A stretch of DNA of 64,000 nucleotides, from the NCBI GenBank assembly GCA_023390115.1, contig JAEWDM010000022.1:310001-374000 (forward strand). The letters run 5' to 3'. The DNA comes from Bacillota bacterium (GTDB lineage: Bacteria > Bacillota > Clostridia > Acetivibrionales > DSM-27016). The notes below the pieces were generated by a model, which searched no databases, was not told the DNA's origin, and saw nothing but the letters and a program-made list of their open reading frames with translations. The translations under genes and the position numbers were made by a program. Shown here piece after piece: positions 8,227 through 16,985 of this stretch. Numbering within the stretch: position 1 is the first letter of the stretch; each line of letters starts with the position of its first letter.

Positions 8227-9071
8227 CGGCAGCTTAAGGTTACCCGGTAAAACTTAATATTAGTATCCTGAGAGACGACATTATACATCAATTGGCCCGA
8301 AGAAAAGCTGTTGGCCGTTACACCGCTTTTCTGCACCGTACCCCCTATTCTCGCCTCGGCTCCCGAGGACAGTGAAAAGGTTGCAATCAAGCCGGTTATA
8401 TCGGTCCCCGAAGGGACCGATATATCTATTTCCCCCAGTGTCTTAGTGCTGTTAATTTCTCCTACCGATGTGCTGGTAAGGGAAGGGTTTTTATCCTTTT
8501 CAAATATATACATGCTGAAATGATTTTCGTCCGGAAGCCTCTGGAATTCTATAACCTTTCCCGGAGCATCCTCTCCTATACCCCCCGCCTCTATGCTATC
8601 CATGTTGAGGCAGGTTGCCGATGTTTTTATATTATAGGACTGTCCCCCTATAGAGCCCTTAATGTCGAGATTTATGACGTTGGTATTATTCCCGTGCCCA
8701 TCCTCCTCGGGATAGAAACCCGAACCGTCATAATCTATCCTGTCCTCCACCCCTCCGAGTATGTTTGCCTCAGTACCGTCACAAAGCCTGTGAATGACCG
8801 AATCCGCACGTATTATTATATATTCCATTTCATTGCCATAGCTTGCCGGCTCCGAAGCCAAAATTCTGACTGCGACGGCACTTCGAAGGTTGCTTGTAAT
8901 AAACTCTGAAAAGACTGACACATCCTGCTGCACATTGGACTGCTTGGTTCCCGCATCATAGGTCCTCATGCTGTGGCTGTAAATATTATAGCCCAGAGTG
9001 AGCACAATCCCCATAAGAACCAGCACAATCATCAATTCCACAAGAGTAACTCCCTTATTGCTCCTTAACAT
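8223..9071 (-). CDS. Minor pilin, PilW-like, with a C-terminal beta domain
   Basis: A type IV minor prepilin: short basic leader, then G-VTLVELMIVLVLMGIVL (class III cleavage before V, Glu at mature +5). The 282-residue chain continues with a long globular part. Its last 80 residues (DISVPSGTDITGLIATFSLS and SGVTANSFSSGQLMYNVVSQ) resemble the DUF5018-type beta domains of Gram-positive surface proteins, so it could sit at the pilus tip. The ATG has GGAGG. It is the last gene of the pilus locus and overlaps the convergent DUF1015 stop by four bases. Confidence 0.85.
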   Translation of the reverse strand: MLRSNKGVTLVELMIVLVLMGIVLTLGYNIYSHSMRTYDAGTKQSNVQQDVSVFSEFITSNLRSAVAVRILASEPASYGNEMEYIIIRADSVIHRLCDGTEANILGGVEDRIDYDGSGFYPEEDGHGNNTNVINLDIKGSIGGQSYNIKTSATCLNMDSIEAGGIGEDAPGKVIEFQRLPDENHFSMYIFEKDKNPSLTSTSVGEINSTKTLGEIDISVPSGTDITGLIATFSLSSGAEARIGGTVQKSGVTANSFSSGQLMYNVVSQDTNIKFYRVTLSCR

Positions 9072-9094
9072 TGCCTGCCTCCAATACCTTCAGC

Positions 9095-9439
9095 CTAGTA
9101 CGGTACAAATGTAGAAACATCAACCCTTTGTCCATTTACATCCACATCCTTTTCTATTATCTCACCTTCGGAGCTTACTGTCACAGAGGGACTTCCGGGA
9201 AAGATTATTGTCATATTATGCTCAGCTCCCTCTTCACCCCCGGCTACCGCTCTCTCTATCTTCTCCTGAGCTTCAAATACCGCTCTGCTTTTATATCCGG
9301 TACCGAAAATCGCGGAATAGGAGCCTGCAAAAAGAGCTGTAAACGCAGCTACTGTAATTGACAATATAAATATGCATACGACTACTTCTACAAGCGTAAA
9401 GCCTCTATTGCTTGTTTTAAAGGTTTTTAATTTTTTCAA
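9095..9439 (-). CDS. Minor pilin, PilV/PilI-like
   Basis: A 114-residue prepilin-like protein. The leader KTSNRG is followed by FTLVEVVVCIFILSITVAAF, a classical prepilin peptidase site with Glu at +5. A short C-terminal region ends in VSTFVPY. The start is TTG with GAGGAGGGAG upstream. It lies between the PilX-like and PilW-like genes; such trios of minor pilins usually prime pilus assembly in the inner membrane. Confidence 0.88.
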   Translation of the reverse strand: MKKLKTFKTSNRGFTLVEVVVCIFILSITVAAFTALFAGSYSAIFGTGYKSRAVFEAQEKIERAVAGGEEGAEHNMTIIFPGSPSVTVSSEGEIIEKDVDVNGQRVDVSTFVPY

Positions 9440-9452
9440 TATACTCCCTCCT

Positions 9453-10613
9453 CTATCTCCTCCACAACCCCTTTTTATATTTAATATCCTCCTCCGTTAC
9501 TCCAAAGTTTATATCAGACTCCGTTGTCCCGTCTCCGCTGCTGTATTTGATAACGGCTCCCGTTGCCTCGGTGTTGTCAATTATGCGGGCAATTATTGAG
9601 CCCTCAAAGTACTCTATAGACCTTAGCAGTATCGATGCCTCAGGCCCATATATATAGCCCTTAAAGCTCATCTTTTTTTCCGATGAGCCGTCTCCCGAGG
9701 GCTGAAGCTTGCCTCTGTCTATATACAGTATAAGATGGTTGGGCGCTACCTCCTCCTCATCCGTGTTGCAGTTTATATTTCCCGTAGCAAACAGGTTCTG
9801 TACAAATAAATTTACTTTTCTGCCCGTAGGGTCACCGGTAATTACAATCTTTCCGTCCACCGTCAATATGGCGGAAACAGATATATTGACATCCCCCTCG
9901 GACAAATCAATTTCCAGAACACCGTCCTCCTCCACAGTAAGCGATTGGAATTCCTTTTCCCCTTCAGATGCAGATATTATGTATCGTTCTTCTTTTTTTA
10001 TTGTATGCTCCAGAGTAGAGCTGCTATTGGGAAATTCAAGCCTTGATGTGAATGTAGCCGCTGAGTCCGCTGTAGCATTGTAAGACTGCGAGAACCCATC
10101 ATAATCAAATTCATTGCCGTATACGATAGTTCCATTTGTTTCAAGGTCGCCGAGTATTTCTATGTCCTCTCTGAAATAAAGGCCCTCTTTGGCAAACAGG
10201 GCATTTTTAAAGGCACTTCTTATCTCCAGCTCCTTAACCAGAGCCAATATTGCCCTGTCGGACACCTCTCCAACCGTGCCGGTTGACGTAATCACAAGCT
10301 CTCCCGAAGACTCCTCCCGCACCCTTACACTGAAGCTTCCCTTTCCCAGACTAACGCTGTCCGACTGTCTTTCTTCTCCCTCCGCTTCAACCATTGCCGT
10401 ATCCCCGGTTTTTATAATGTAGTCCGCCACCGCCTCACAGCCCGATCTTGCTATATAATATGCCTGGGTCCTTTTAACCTGTCTGTCTGCCCGCAGAACA
10501 TCATTTACACTGTAAGACCACAGCGCCGTTCCGAGAAAGGTAAGCACCATAACCACCATTAAGGTAACTATCATTGCCGAGCCCCTCTGACTGTCCTTTA
10601 ATTTAGCTTTCAT
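9453..10613 (-). CDS. PilX-like pilus assembly protein
   Basis: A 386-residue protein with an N-terminal PilX-type segment (SQRGSAMIVTLMVVMVLTFL), i.e. a prepilin-like helix lacking the usual Glu at +5. That lack is typical of PilX/GspK pseudopilins, which cap the tip. The long C-terminal part is rich in beta strands with repeated short hydrophobic turns (FREDIEILGDLETNGTIVYG), suggesting a beta-helix. The ATG at 10613 lies six bases after a G7 run; a GTG two codons earlier is the alternative. Between pilB and the PilV-like gene. Confidence 0.82.
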   Translation of the reverse strand: MKAKLKDSQRGSAMIVTLMVVMVLTFLGTALWSYSVNDVLRADRQVKRTQAYYIARSGCEAVADYIIKTGDTAMVEAEGEERQSDSVSLGKGSFSVRVREESSGELVITSTGTVGEVSDRAILALVKELEIRSAFKNALFAKEGLYFREDIEILGDLETNGTIVYGNEFDYDGFSQSYNATADSAATFTSRLEFPNSSSTLEHTIKKEERYIISASEGEKEFQSLTVEEDGVLEIDLSEGDVNISVSAILTVDGKIVITGDPTGRKVNLFVQNLFATGNINCNTDEEEVAPNHLILYIDRGKLQPSGDGSSEKKMSFKGYIYGPEASILLRSIEYFEGSIIARIIDNTEATGAVIKYSSGDGTTESDINFGVTEEDIKYKKGLWRR

Positions 10614-10656
10614 AAGCACCCCCCCTTTTTCAGCGCTTATACCACACGCACCCGGA

Positions 10657-12348
10657 TTATACTATCACCCTTACTATTTCCTCTATGGAGGTAATTCCCT
10701 GTTTAACCTTTTTATATGCATCCTGCCTTAAGGTTACCATTCCCTCGGCTATTGCCTGCATTTCTATCTCCCTCGCGGACGCCCTGTTAAGTATCATTTT
10801 TTGTATTTCCTCCGTAACCACAAGCAGTTCATATATAGCCTTCCTGCCCCTATACCCCGTATTATTGCAGTGTATGCATCCCTTGGGGCGGAACAGCCTT
10901 ATGCTCTCCTGCCCATGCTCCAGAGGAAAATCGGGAGCATTCGCGATAATCTCACTTCGGGGTATGTCACAGCCCGCCTTGCACTCCTTGCACAGCACCC
11001 TCACCAGCCTCTGCGCAATAATCCCCACAAGAGACGACGCGGTAAGGTAGGGCTCAACGTCCATGTCCGCAAGCCTTGTTACGGCACCAGACGAGTTGTT
11101 TGTATGGAGGGTGGATAGTACAAAATGCCCTGTAAGCGCTGATTCAACAGCAATTCGGGCAGTCTCACGGTCACGTATCTCCCCCACCATTATTATATCG
11201 GGGTCATTTCTAAGTATTGATCTTAGGCCGGAAGCGAAGTTCATTCCGGCCCTTGAGCTTGCCTGCACCTGGTTTATTCCGTCCATCCGCCTTTCAACAG
11301 GATCCTCCAGAGTTATTATATTCTTATCAGGTGAGTTAAGCTTGGCAAGCGTTGCGTACAGTGTGGTGCTCTTGCCGCTTCCGGTAGGCCCCGTAATCAG
11401 TACAAAGCCGTATGGAAGCCTCATAATATCGTTGTATTTTTTAAGCTGCACATCAGGGAAGCCCAGCTCCGAAAGGGTTATAAGCCTGTCGCTGCGGTTA
11501 AGCAGGCGGAGCGTCAGCTTCTCTCCGTAGGCTGTGGGAAGGCTTGCCACCCTCACATCTATAGTCTTTCCGTCAATTCTCATAGTGATCCGGCCATCCT
11601 GAGGTATTCTTCTTTCCGCAATATCCATACTCGACATAACCTTTATGCGTGAAACAAGTGATGCATGCAGGCGGGACGGCTGCTGCATAATTTCATGCAG
11701 CACTCCGTCAATTCTGAAGCGGACCACAAGCTTTTTTTCATGCGGCTCAATGTGCACGTCGCTGGCCCCTGCCTTCACAGACTGGTTGAAAATCTGATTT
11801 GCCAACTGTACCGCGGGCTTTTCAGCGGCAGCATCCAGCATCTCCTGATCAGTATCCTCGTCATCAGAGGACATATCCTCGCTCTCGATAATGCTTCCCG
11901 ATGTAACGAACTGGTTTATTGCAGCCCTTAGCTCGCTGTCCGCCACAATAGCAGGCTGTATATCATAGCCGGTGATAAGCCTTAAATCGTCAACAGCTAT
12001 GATATCTGAAGGATTGAGCATTGCAACCAGCAGCTTGTTTTTTTCAAAGCCAATAGGTATGGCGTTGTACCGGTTTGCAATTTCAGGTGTTATAAGGTTG
12101 GCTGCCGTCATATCTATAGGGCTCTCCCTTAATGAAACAAATGTAGCCCCCGTTTTTCTTGCCATTATCCTTGCAATATCGTCCTCAGTGCAGTAGCCCA
12201 TCCGGACAAGCGCCTGTCCAAGCAGTCCCTTTCCATCCTTTTTACTGTTTTCCTCCTGAAGCGCCAGTGCCTCTTCAAGCTGCTGCTCCGTTATTATTCC
12301 GTTTTCAACCAGCTTGCTCCCCAGGTAATTCCTTGTGTTTTTTATCAC
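10657..12348 (-). CDS. pilB: Type IV pilus extension ATPase PilB
   Basis: A GspE/PilB hexameric ATPase that powers pilin polymerisation at the cytoplasmic face. The 563-residue chain has an N-terminal MshEN domain (RNYLGSKLVENGIITEQQL), then the ATPase core with Walker A GPTGSGKSTT, the Asp box region (ITLEDPVERRMDGINQVQ), Walker B (DPDIIMVGEIRD) and the His box (STLHTNNSSGAVTRL). A C4 zinc site CKECKAGC...CIHCNNTGYRGR marks PilB rather than PilT. The N-terminal MshEN domain binds c-di-GMP in some relatives. The start is GTG with GGGAG upstream. Confidence 0.96.
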   Translation of the reverse strand: MIKNTRNYLGSKLVENGIITEQQLEEALALQEENSKKDGKGLLGQALVRMGYCTEDDIARIMARKTGATFVSLRESPIDMTAANLITPEIANRYNAIPIGFEKNKLLVAMLNPSDIIAVDDLRLITGYDIQPAIVADSELRAAINQFVTSGSIIESEDMSSDDEDTDQEMLDAAAEKPAVQLANQIFNQSVKAGASDVHIEPHEKKLVVRFRIDGVLHEIMQQPSRLHASLVSRIKVMSSMDIAERRIPQDGRITMRIDGKTIDVRVASLPTAYGEKLTLRLLNRSDRLITLSELGFPDVQLKKYNDIMRLPYGFVLITGPTGSGKSTTLYATLAKLNSPDKNIITLEDPVERRMDGINQVQASSRAGMNFASGLRSILRNDPDIIMVGEIRDRETARIAVESALTGHFVLSTLHTNNSSGAVTRLADMDVEPYLTASSLVGIIAQRLVRVLCKECKAGCDIPRSEIIANAPDFPLEHGQESIRLFRPKGCIHCNNTGYRGRKAIYELLVVTEEIQKMILNRASAREIEMQAIAEGMVTLRQDAYKKVKQGITSIEEIVRVIV

Positions 12349-12419
12349 CTTATTCTTTCTCCCGTTAATCTTTATTTATGGCCCAAAGCCTTCATTATTT
12401 CAATATATTGCACCTGCCG

Positions 12420-12953
12420 CTATTTTGATATAAAAAACGCCTTTGCGGATATTTCTATAGCCAGCCCGGAGGAATCCGTACCGGAATTTACACTTACTTC
12501 TTCCACAGTAAACAGCCTCCCCGCTGTCTTTAAATCCTCAAGCAGCACCTGCATATTAGAGTAGCCTCCCGTAAAAAAAAGCTTTAGCGGCATTTCAGTA
12601 TACCCCGTCTTAGGCACCCTCTCCTCAAAGGTTATTTTCTGAAGCCGGACATTTGCCTGGCTTGCTATCTTTTCAATACACTCAATAACATCATTTTCGT
12701 CAGGACTTTCAGGCAGGAGCCCTTCAACAAATTCAGCCTTCTTTTGGATTTCAGACTGAGAGGCTTTAATGGCGGTTAAATTTTCCAATTGAGTCCTGTT
12801 TCGATCTATCTGCAAGACTTGAGCATCTATCAGCCCCTTTAGATCATTGTTATGCTTAAGCTGGTTATAAATTACAAGCGCCATAAACACCACAACCACT
12901 GCAAGTACAGCAACAGGCAATATTATACTTCCCGACCTATCTTTAGATCTCAC
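12420..12953 (-). CDS. pilO: PilO-like pilus alignment protein
   Basis: A bitopic inner-membrane protein that pairs with PilN. The 177-residue chain has one N-terminal TM helix (IILPVAVLAVVVVFMALVIY), a coiled coil (about 40-75) and a ferredoxin-like domain to the C-terminus. The start is GTG, overlapping the pilN stop (GTGA), with GGAGGAGG just upstream, so the two are translationally coupled. The name rests on position, topology and length; direct similarity to PilO is weak, as is usual for the family. Confidence 0.82.
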   Translation of the reverse strand: MRSKDRSGSIILPVAVLAVVVVFMALVIYNQLKHNNDLKGLIDAQVLQIDRNRTQLENLTAIKASQSEIQKKAEFVEGLLPESPDENDVIECIEKIASQANVRLQKITFEERVPKTGYTEMPLKLFFTGGYSNMQVLLEDLKTAGRLFTVEEVSVNSGTDSSGLAIEISAKAFFISK

Positions 12954-13546
12954 CTCTCAAATTCCTCCTCCGCAGGCAAGCTCCACTTCTGTGCCCTTGA
13001 TACCGCCGCACTTATTTCGAACTGCACACTCCTGCCGGTTCCGGAGCCCTGGCTGGCTGAAAGGCCGCAGCTTATATCGCTCAGGCCCTTTATCCCTTTA
13101 AGCTGCCGAAGCCACTCCGCCACACCGGTATAGTCACGCGCATAACCCTTTAATTCCACTTTTGCCGTTTTTCCGTCATACGTGCAGGCTATACCGCTTA
13201 ACCAGACGTTTGGCGGAATATTTCCGCTTATATCCTTCATTAATCCGCTCCATTCGGGATTAGAACCGGCAGCCTCGCGCGCCAGCGCCGAAACAGCTTC
13301 AATCTTACTGTATGCCTCAAGATATGGCTTTAGAGCCTCAATCCCCGATACGAGCAATAAATTCTCATCCTCCAGCCCCTTAAGCCTTTGCTCAAGCGCG
13401 GTATTACTTATATAAAATGCTACAAAGCTTGCTGCAAAAAGCATTGTAAATATGACGCCGATAAATATGACCGCTGAAATCCCTCTGTATGCCTTATTGT
13501 CTTTTTTATATTCAGAGGGCAATATGCTTATGTTTTTCAAAGGCAT
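12950..13546 (-). CDS. pilN: PilN-like pilus assembly protein
   Basis: A 198-residue bitopic protein. The cytoplasmic N-terminus KNISILPSEYKKDNK resembles the PilN motif that docks into the PilM groove. A TM helix follows (SAVIFIGVIFTMLFAASFVA), then a coiled coil and a C-terminal domain containing NIPPNVWLSGIACTYDG, typical of PilN. Its ATG overlaps the pilM stop by one base (TAATG) and its stop overlaps the pilO start, so pilM-pilN-pilO are tightly coupled. Confidence 0.9.
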   Translation of the reverse strand: MPLKNISILPSEYKKDNKAYRGISAVIFIGVIFTMLFAASFVAFYISNTALEQRLKGLEDENLLLVSGIEALKPYLEAYSKIEAVSALAREAAGSNPEWSGLMKDISGNIPPNVWLSGIACTYDGKTAKVELKGYARDYTGVAEWLRQLKGIKGLSDISCGLSASQGSGTGRSVQFEISAAVSRAQKWSLPAEEEFER

Positions 13547-14553
13547 TATCCCTCCAATCCCCTGAGTGCCATACTGATACTTATTGCATAATCGGAGGCA
13601 TCAATTTCTTCCATACCCGCGCACTCCTTTGACACCTGTATGTTACTCATTGGATTAAGCACCTCTACAGGCATATCAAAGCTGTTTTTAAGCTTATCCA
13701 AAAGGCCGGGAACCTTAATACCCCTGCCGCACAGCAGTACCTTTGCAATGGTCTCGGAGGAGCTTTGGACATAATAATAATTTACGGATGACTGTATTCC
13801 CCCCGCTATAACATCCCCAAGCTCATCCAGCTCATGCGGCTCGGGCCTGCTTTTGGCAATTTCAAAGGAGCCTGACCCGCCCCAATTCATATGCTCCTTT
13901 AAAAAGTCTGATATGCTGACCGGTATGAGCCTTGCGAGCCTGGGCACCCCTTTGACGGACAACAGTATGTTTCCCAGCTCATTTCCAAGCTCAACCACCG
14001 CAACCCCCTTTTTGAGCTCCTCACCCGGAAGCATTCTGAGGAGAGAGAGAGAGGTTACATCTATATCTGAAGGCGTTATTCCCGCTGCCTCAAAGGCTTT
14101 TATAAAGCCGCTCAGCATACTCCTTCTTGCGGCCACAAGCAGTACCTCAATGGTGTTGGATTCCTTGCTTTCCGGGCCCTCCAGCACTATGTAATCCAGA
14201 ACCACGGTGTTTACAGGCATCGGCAGAAAGTCCTGCGCCTGAAAGCGTATTAAATTATCCAGCTTGTCTTGGGGTACCCTTGGAAATGTGGCAAACCGCA
14301 CAAGCACATCCTGATTGGAAACGGATATTATTGCCTCCCTGATTTTGATTCCGCATTTATCCCATAGCAGTGAAAGGGATTGGCCCAGCTTTAAGGGGTC
14401 CTGTACAACGCCGTCCTTCACGCAGCCCTCGGGCAGCTCTAAAGCACCGTATTTTATAAGCCTCGCGGCCTCGGGCCTTCCGCTAAGCTCAACAGCCCTT
14501 GCCTCATATGCGTCTATCTGCAGGCCTACCGCTTTTTTCCCAAACCAGCCCAT
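13546..14553 (-). CDS. pilM: Type IV pilus assembly protein PilM
   Basis: An actin-fold cytoplasmic protein that binds the N-terminus of PilN and links the ATPase side to the membrane complex. The 335-residue chain begins MGWFGKKAVGLQIDAYEARA (phosphate-1 region) and shows the FTSA-like signatures VSNQDVLVRFATFPRVP and VLLCGRGIKVPGLLDKL. The ATG is about 50 bases downstream of the pilC stop. First of the pilMNO set. Confidence 0.93.
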   Translation of the reverse strand: MGWFGKKAVGLQIDAYEARAVELSGRPEAARLIKYGALELPEGCVKDGVVQDPLKLGQSLSLLWDKCGIKIREAIISVSNQDVLVRFATFPRVPQDKLDNLIRFQAQDFLPMPVNTVVLDYIVLEGPESKESNTIEVLLVAARRSMLSGFIKAFEAAGITPSDIDVTSLSLLRMLPGEELKKGVAVVELGNELGNILLSVKGVPRLARLIPVSISDFLKEHMNWGGSGSFEIAKSRPEPHELDELGDVIAGGIQSSVNYYYVQSSSETIAKVLLCGRGIKVPGLLDKLKNSFDMPVEVLNPMSNIQVSKECAGMEEIDASDYAISISMALRGLEG

Positions 14554-14606
14554 ATAAATGCACCAACCCCTGTAATATTATTAGCCTTACCGATTTCTAA
14601 AGGATG

Positions 14607-15815
14607 CTATCTTCCGACCTCTGTCACAGCGGTAAACATAGGCAGGTACATTGCTATAAGCATCAGGCCTATTACAGAGCCCACTATGACAAGCATAAGG
14701 GGCTCAATAAGAGCAGTGAGCCCCTTGCTCATTGCGGCAACCTCATCCTCATAAAACTCCGCTATTTTTGAAAGAAGTGAGGGAAGAGAGCCTGTCTCCT
14801 CTCCGACCGCTATCATCTGTATTACCATGGGAGGGAATATGCCGCTTTCCTCAAGCTCACCGCTTATGCTTTTACCTTCCTGAATTCTGAGGCTTGCATT
14901 CTTTACCGCCTTTTCCACCAAAAAGCTTCCCGAGGTGGGGCCGGCACTTTCAAGCGCCTGCACTACCGGAATTCCTCCCTCAAGCAATGTCGCCAGAGTT
15001 CTGCTGAAGCGTGCCATGACCGACTTGTGTATAAGAGGCCCGAATGCGGGAAGCTTGAATTTGACTCTGTCCCATGTGTTTTTACCCATGGGGCTTTTAA
15101 TATAGTATGTAAATAACAGTACAACCGCGACGGCAGCGCAAATCCATATATACCATCTGCTTCTTAAGGAGTTTGACATAACCATAATAATTTCTGTGGG
15201 AAGCGGCAGCTTTCTGTCCTCCGGAAAAAAGCCCATAAAAATCGGAACAATAAACACCAGCATGGCTACAAGAATCATTCCCGCAAAGCCCGCCACCATC
15301 TTTGGATAAAAGGTCGCGGATTTTATGCTGTCCTTCAGCGCCTTATCCCTCTGAAGCTGATCGGAAAGGTGCGTGAGAGCCATCTCCAGATCCCCTCCCA
15401 CTTCTCCGGCATGTATCATAGATATATAAAGCGGAGAAAAAATTTTGGGGTACGAAGACAGAGCCTCGGTAAAGTTCATTCCCCCTTCGACATTTGAGGC
15501 TATTTGCTGAAGAGCGTTTTTTAAAAGTGAATTATCCGCCTGCCTCCCCAGTGTATGTATGGCTCTTGTGAGAGGTATGCCCGCACCGATCATCGCCGAA
15601 AGCTGGCGGCTGAAAAGAGCAAGCTCGGAAATTTTTACCTTTTTGCCCCAGTCCAGTATGCTGTTAATCGAGGATTCCCTGTCTCTCTTCAAATCCAGCA
15701 CGGAATAGCCCATTTTGCGAAGCTGCATGACAGCAGCCTCCTCCTCCTGTGCCTCAACCCTTCCCTTAATTATCTCCCCCGATTTGCTGATACACTCATA
15801 TGTAAAGGTAGGCAT
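14607..15815 (-). CDS. pilC: Type IV pilus platform protein PilC
   Basis: The GspF/PilC inner-membrane platform around which pilins are added. 402 residues from the ATG at 15815 (MPTFTYECISKSGEIIKGRV). Two GspF domains: the first with FSRQLSAMIGAGIPLTRAI, the second with FSRTLATLLEGGIPVVQALE. TM segments lie near 170-190, 215-240 and at the C-terminus. I choose this ATG over one five codons earlier because GGAGG in the end of pilT lies ten bases upstream. It begins two bases after the pilT stop, so it is coupled to pilT. Confidence 0.96.
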   Translation of the reverse strand: MPTFTYECISKSGEIIKGRVEAQEEEAAVMQLRKMGYSVLDLKRDRESSINSILDWGKKVKISELALFSRQLSAMIGAGIPLTRAIHTLGRQADNSLLKNALQQIASNVEGGMNFTEALSSYPKIFSPLYISMIHAGEVGGDLEMALTHLSDQLQRDKALKDSIKSATFYPKMVAGFAGMILVAMLVFIVPIFMGFFPEDRKLPLPTEIIMVMSNSLRSRWYIWICAAVAVVLLFTYYIKSPMGKNTWDRVKFKLPAFGPLIHKSVMARFSRTLATLLEGGIPVVQALESAGPTSGSFLVEKAVKNASLRIQEGKSISGELEESGIFPPMVIQMIAVGEETGSLPSLLSKIAEFYEDEVAAMSKGLTALIEPLMLVIVGSVIGLMLIAMYLPMFTAVTEVGR

Positions 15816-15817
15816 TC

Positions 15818-16960
15818 TTATTCCCTCCACTGTGCCGCCGTCATTGACGAAAAGCCATGGCTCGGCATCATTCTTTCAAGCTCTATCCTGTCCACACAAT
15901 ACTCCTGTGCAATGTCCTTTGTAATAACTCCCGCCTGATACAGCTTAACCAGTGCGAGATCCATCGTCTGCATACCCGATGAATGCCCCGTCTGTATGGC
16001 ACTGTAAAGCTGGTGCTCCTTTCCCTCCCTTATAAGGCTTCTCACCGCCTGGGAGTCGGTCATAAACTCCACCGCGGCAGCACGGCCCTTCAAGTCTCTT
16101 TTTGGCACAAGCTGCTGTGAGATTACCGCTCTTAGTGAGTTGGCAAGCTGCTGCCTTATCTGGTCCCTCTTATGGGATTCAAAAACATCTACAATACGGC
16201 TGATCGTAAGCGGTGCGGTTTGAGTATGAAGGGTTGAAAAGACCAGATGCCCTGTCTCGGCAGCCGTAAGTGCTATGGATATACTTTCCATATCCCTCAT
16301 CTCTCCTATAAGTATTACATCGGGATCATGCCTTAGCACATGCCTCAGCGCGTTTGAGAAGGAGCGGGTATCGCTTCCTATTTCCCTCTGCCTTATGGAA
16401 GACAGCTTGTGCTTGTGGAGATACTCTATAGGGTCCTCTATTGTAACTATATTCATGCTCCTTGTGCTGTTTATCAGGTCTATCATCGCGGCAAGGGTGG
16501 TCGACTTTCCGCTTCCGGTAGGCCCTGTAACAAGTATAATTCCTCTTGTAAGATAGCAAAGCTTCTTTATCTCCTCCGGAAGCCCAAGAGAGTCTATATT
16601 GGGAACGTTGTAAGGAACAGCTCTGAACACCATTGCAAGACTGCCCCTCTGGCGCATTATATTTCCTCTGAATCTTGAAATTCCCGGAAGCGAGTACGCA
16701 AAATCAAGCTCAAGCTCCCTTCTCAGCTCCTCCTGCTGCTCAGGCCCTATGGCCGAGTCGAGAATACACTGCAAATCATCCGGCTTAAGCGCAGGAAAGC
16801 CCTGTGCCTCAAGCTCCCCGTTAATTCTTATGGCAGGAGGCGCGCCGGCCACCAGATGAAGATCGGAGCCTTTTTTTTCCACCGTCAGCTTCAGCAGGCA
16901 GTCCAGGCTCACGGGGTATACCGGATTTCCGCAATTATATAAAGTTGTTTCTTCCGTCAT
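15818..16960 (-). CDS. pilT: Type IV pilus retraction ATPase PilT
   Basis: A hexameric ATPase that depolymerises the pilus. The core begins GSDLHLVAGAPPAIRINGEL and contains Walker A GPTGSGKST, Asp box VTIEDPIEYLHKHK, Walker B DPDVILIGEMRD, and His box HLVFSTLHTQTAP; the zinc site of PilB is absent. I place the start at ATG 16960 (380 residues), with a G-rich AAGGGGGCGG site upstream. Longer readings overlap the previous gene by up to 83 bases and add sequence outside the family. PilB plus PilT implies a retractable pilus. Confidence 0.94.
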   Translation of the reverse strand: MTEETTLYNCGNPVYPVSLDCLLKLTVEKKGSDLHLVAGAPPAIRINGELEAQGFPALKPDDLQCILDSAIGPEQQEELRRELELDFAYSLPGISRFRGNIMRQRGSLAMVFRAVPYNVPNIDSLGLPEEIKKLCYLTRGIILVTGPTGSGKSTTLAAMIDLINSTRSMNIVTIEDPIEYLHKHKLSSIRQREIGSDTRSFSNALRHVLRHDPDVILIGEMRDMESISIALTAAETGHLVFSTLHTQTAPLTISRIVDVFESHKRDQIRQQLANSLRAVISQQLVPKRDLKGRAAAVEFMTDSQAVRSLIREGKEHQLYSAIQTGHSSGMQTMDLALVKLYQAGVITKDIAQEYCVDRIELERMMPSHGFSSMTAAQWRE

Positions 16961-16985
16961 TAAAGCCGCCCCCTTTTGCAAAACC

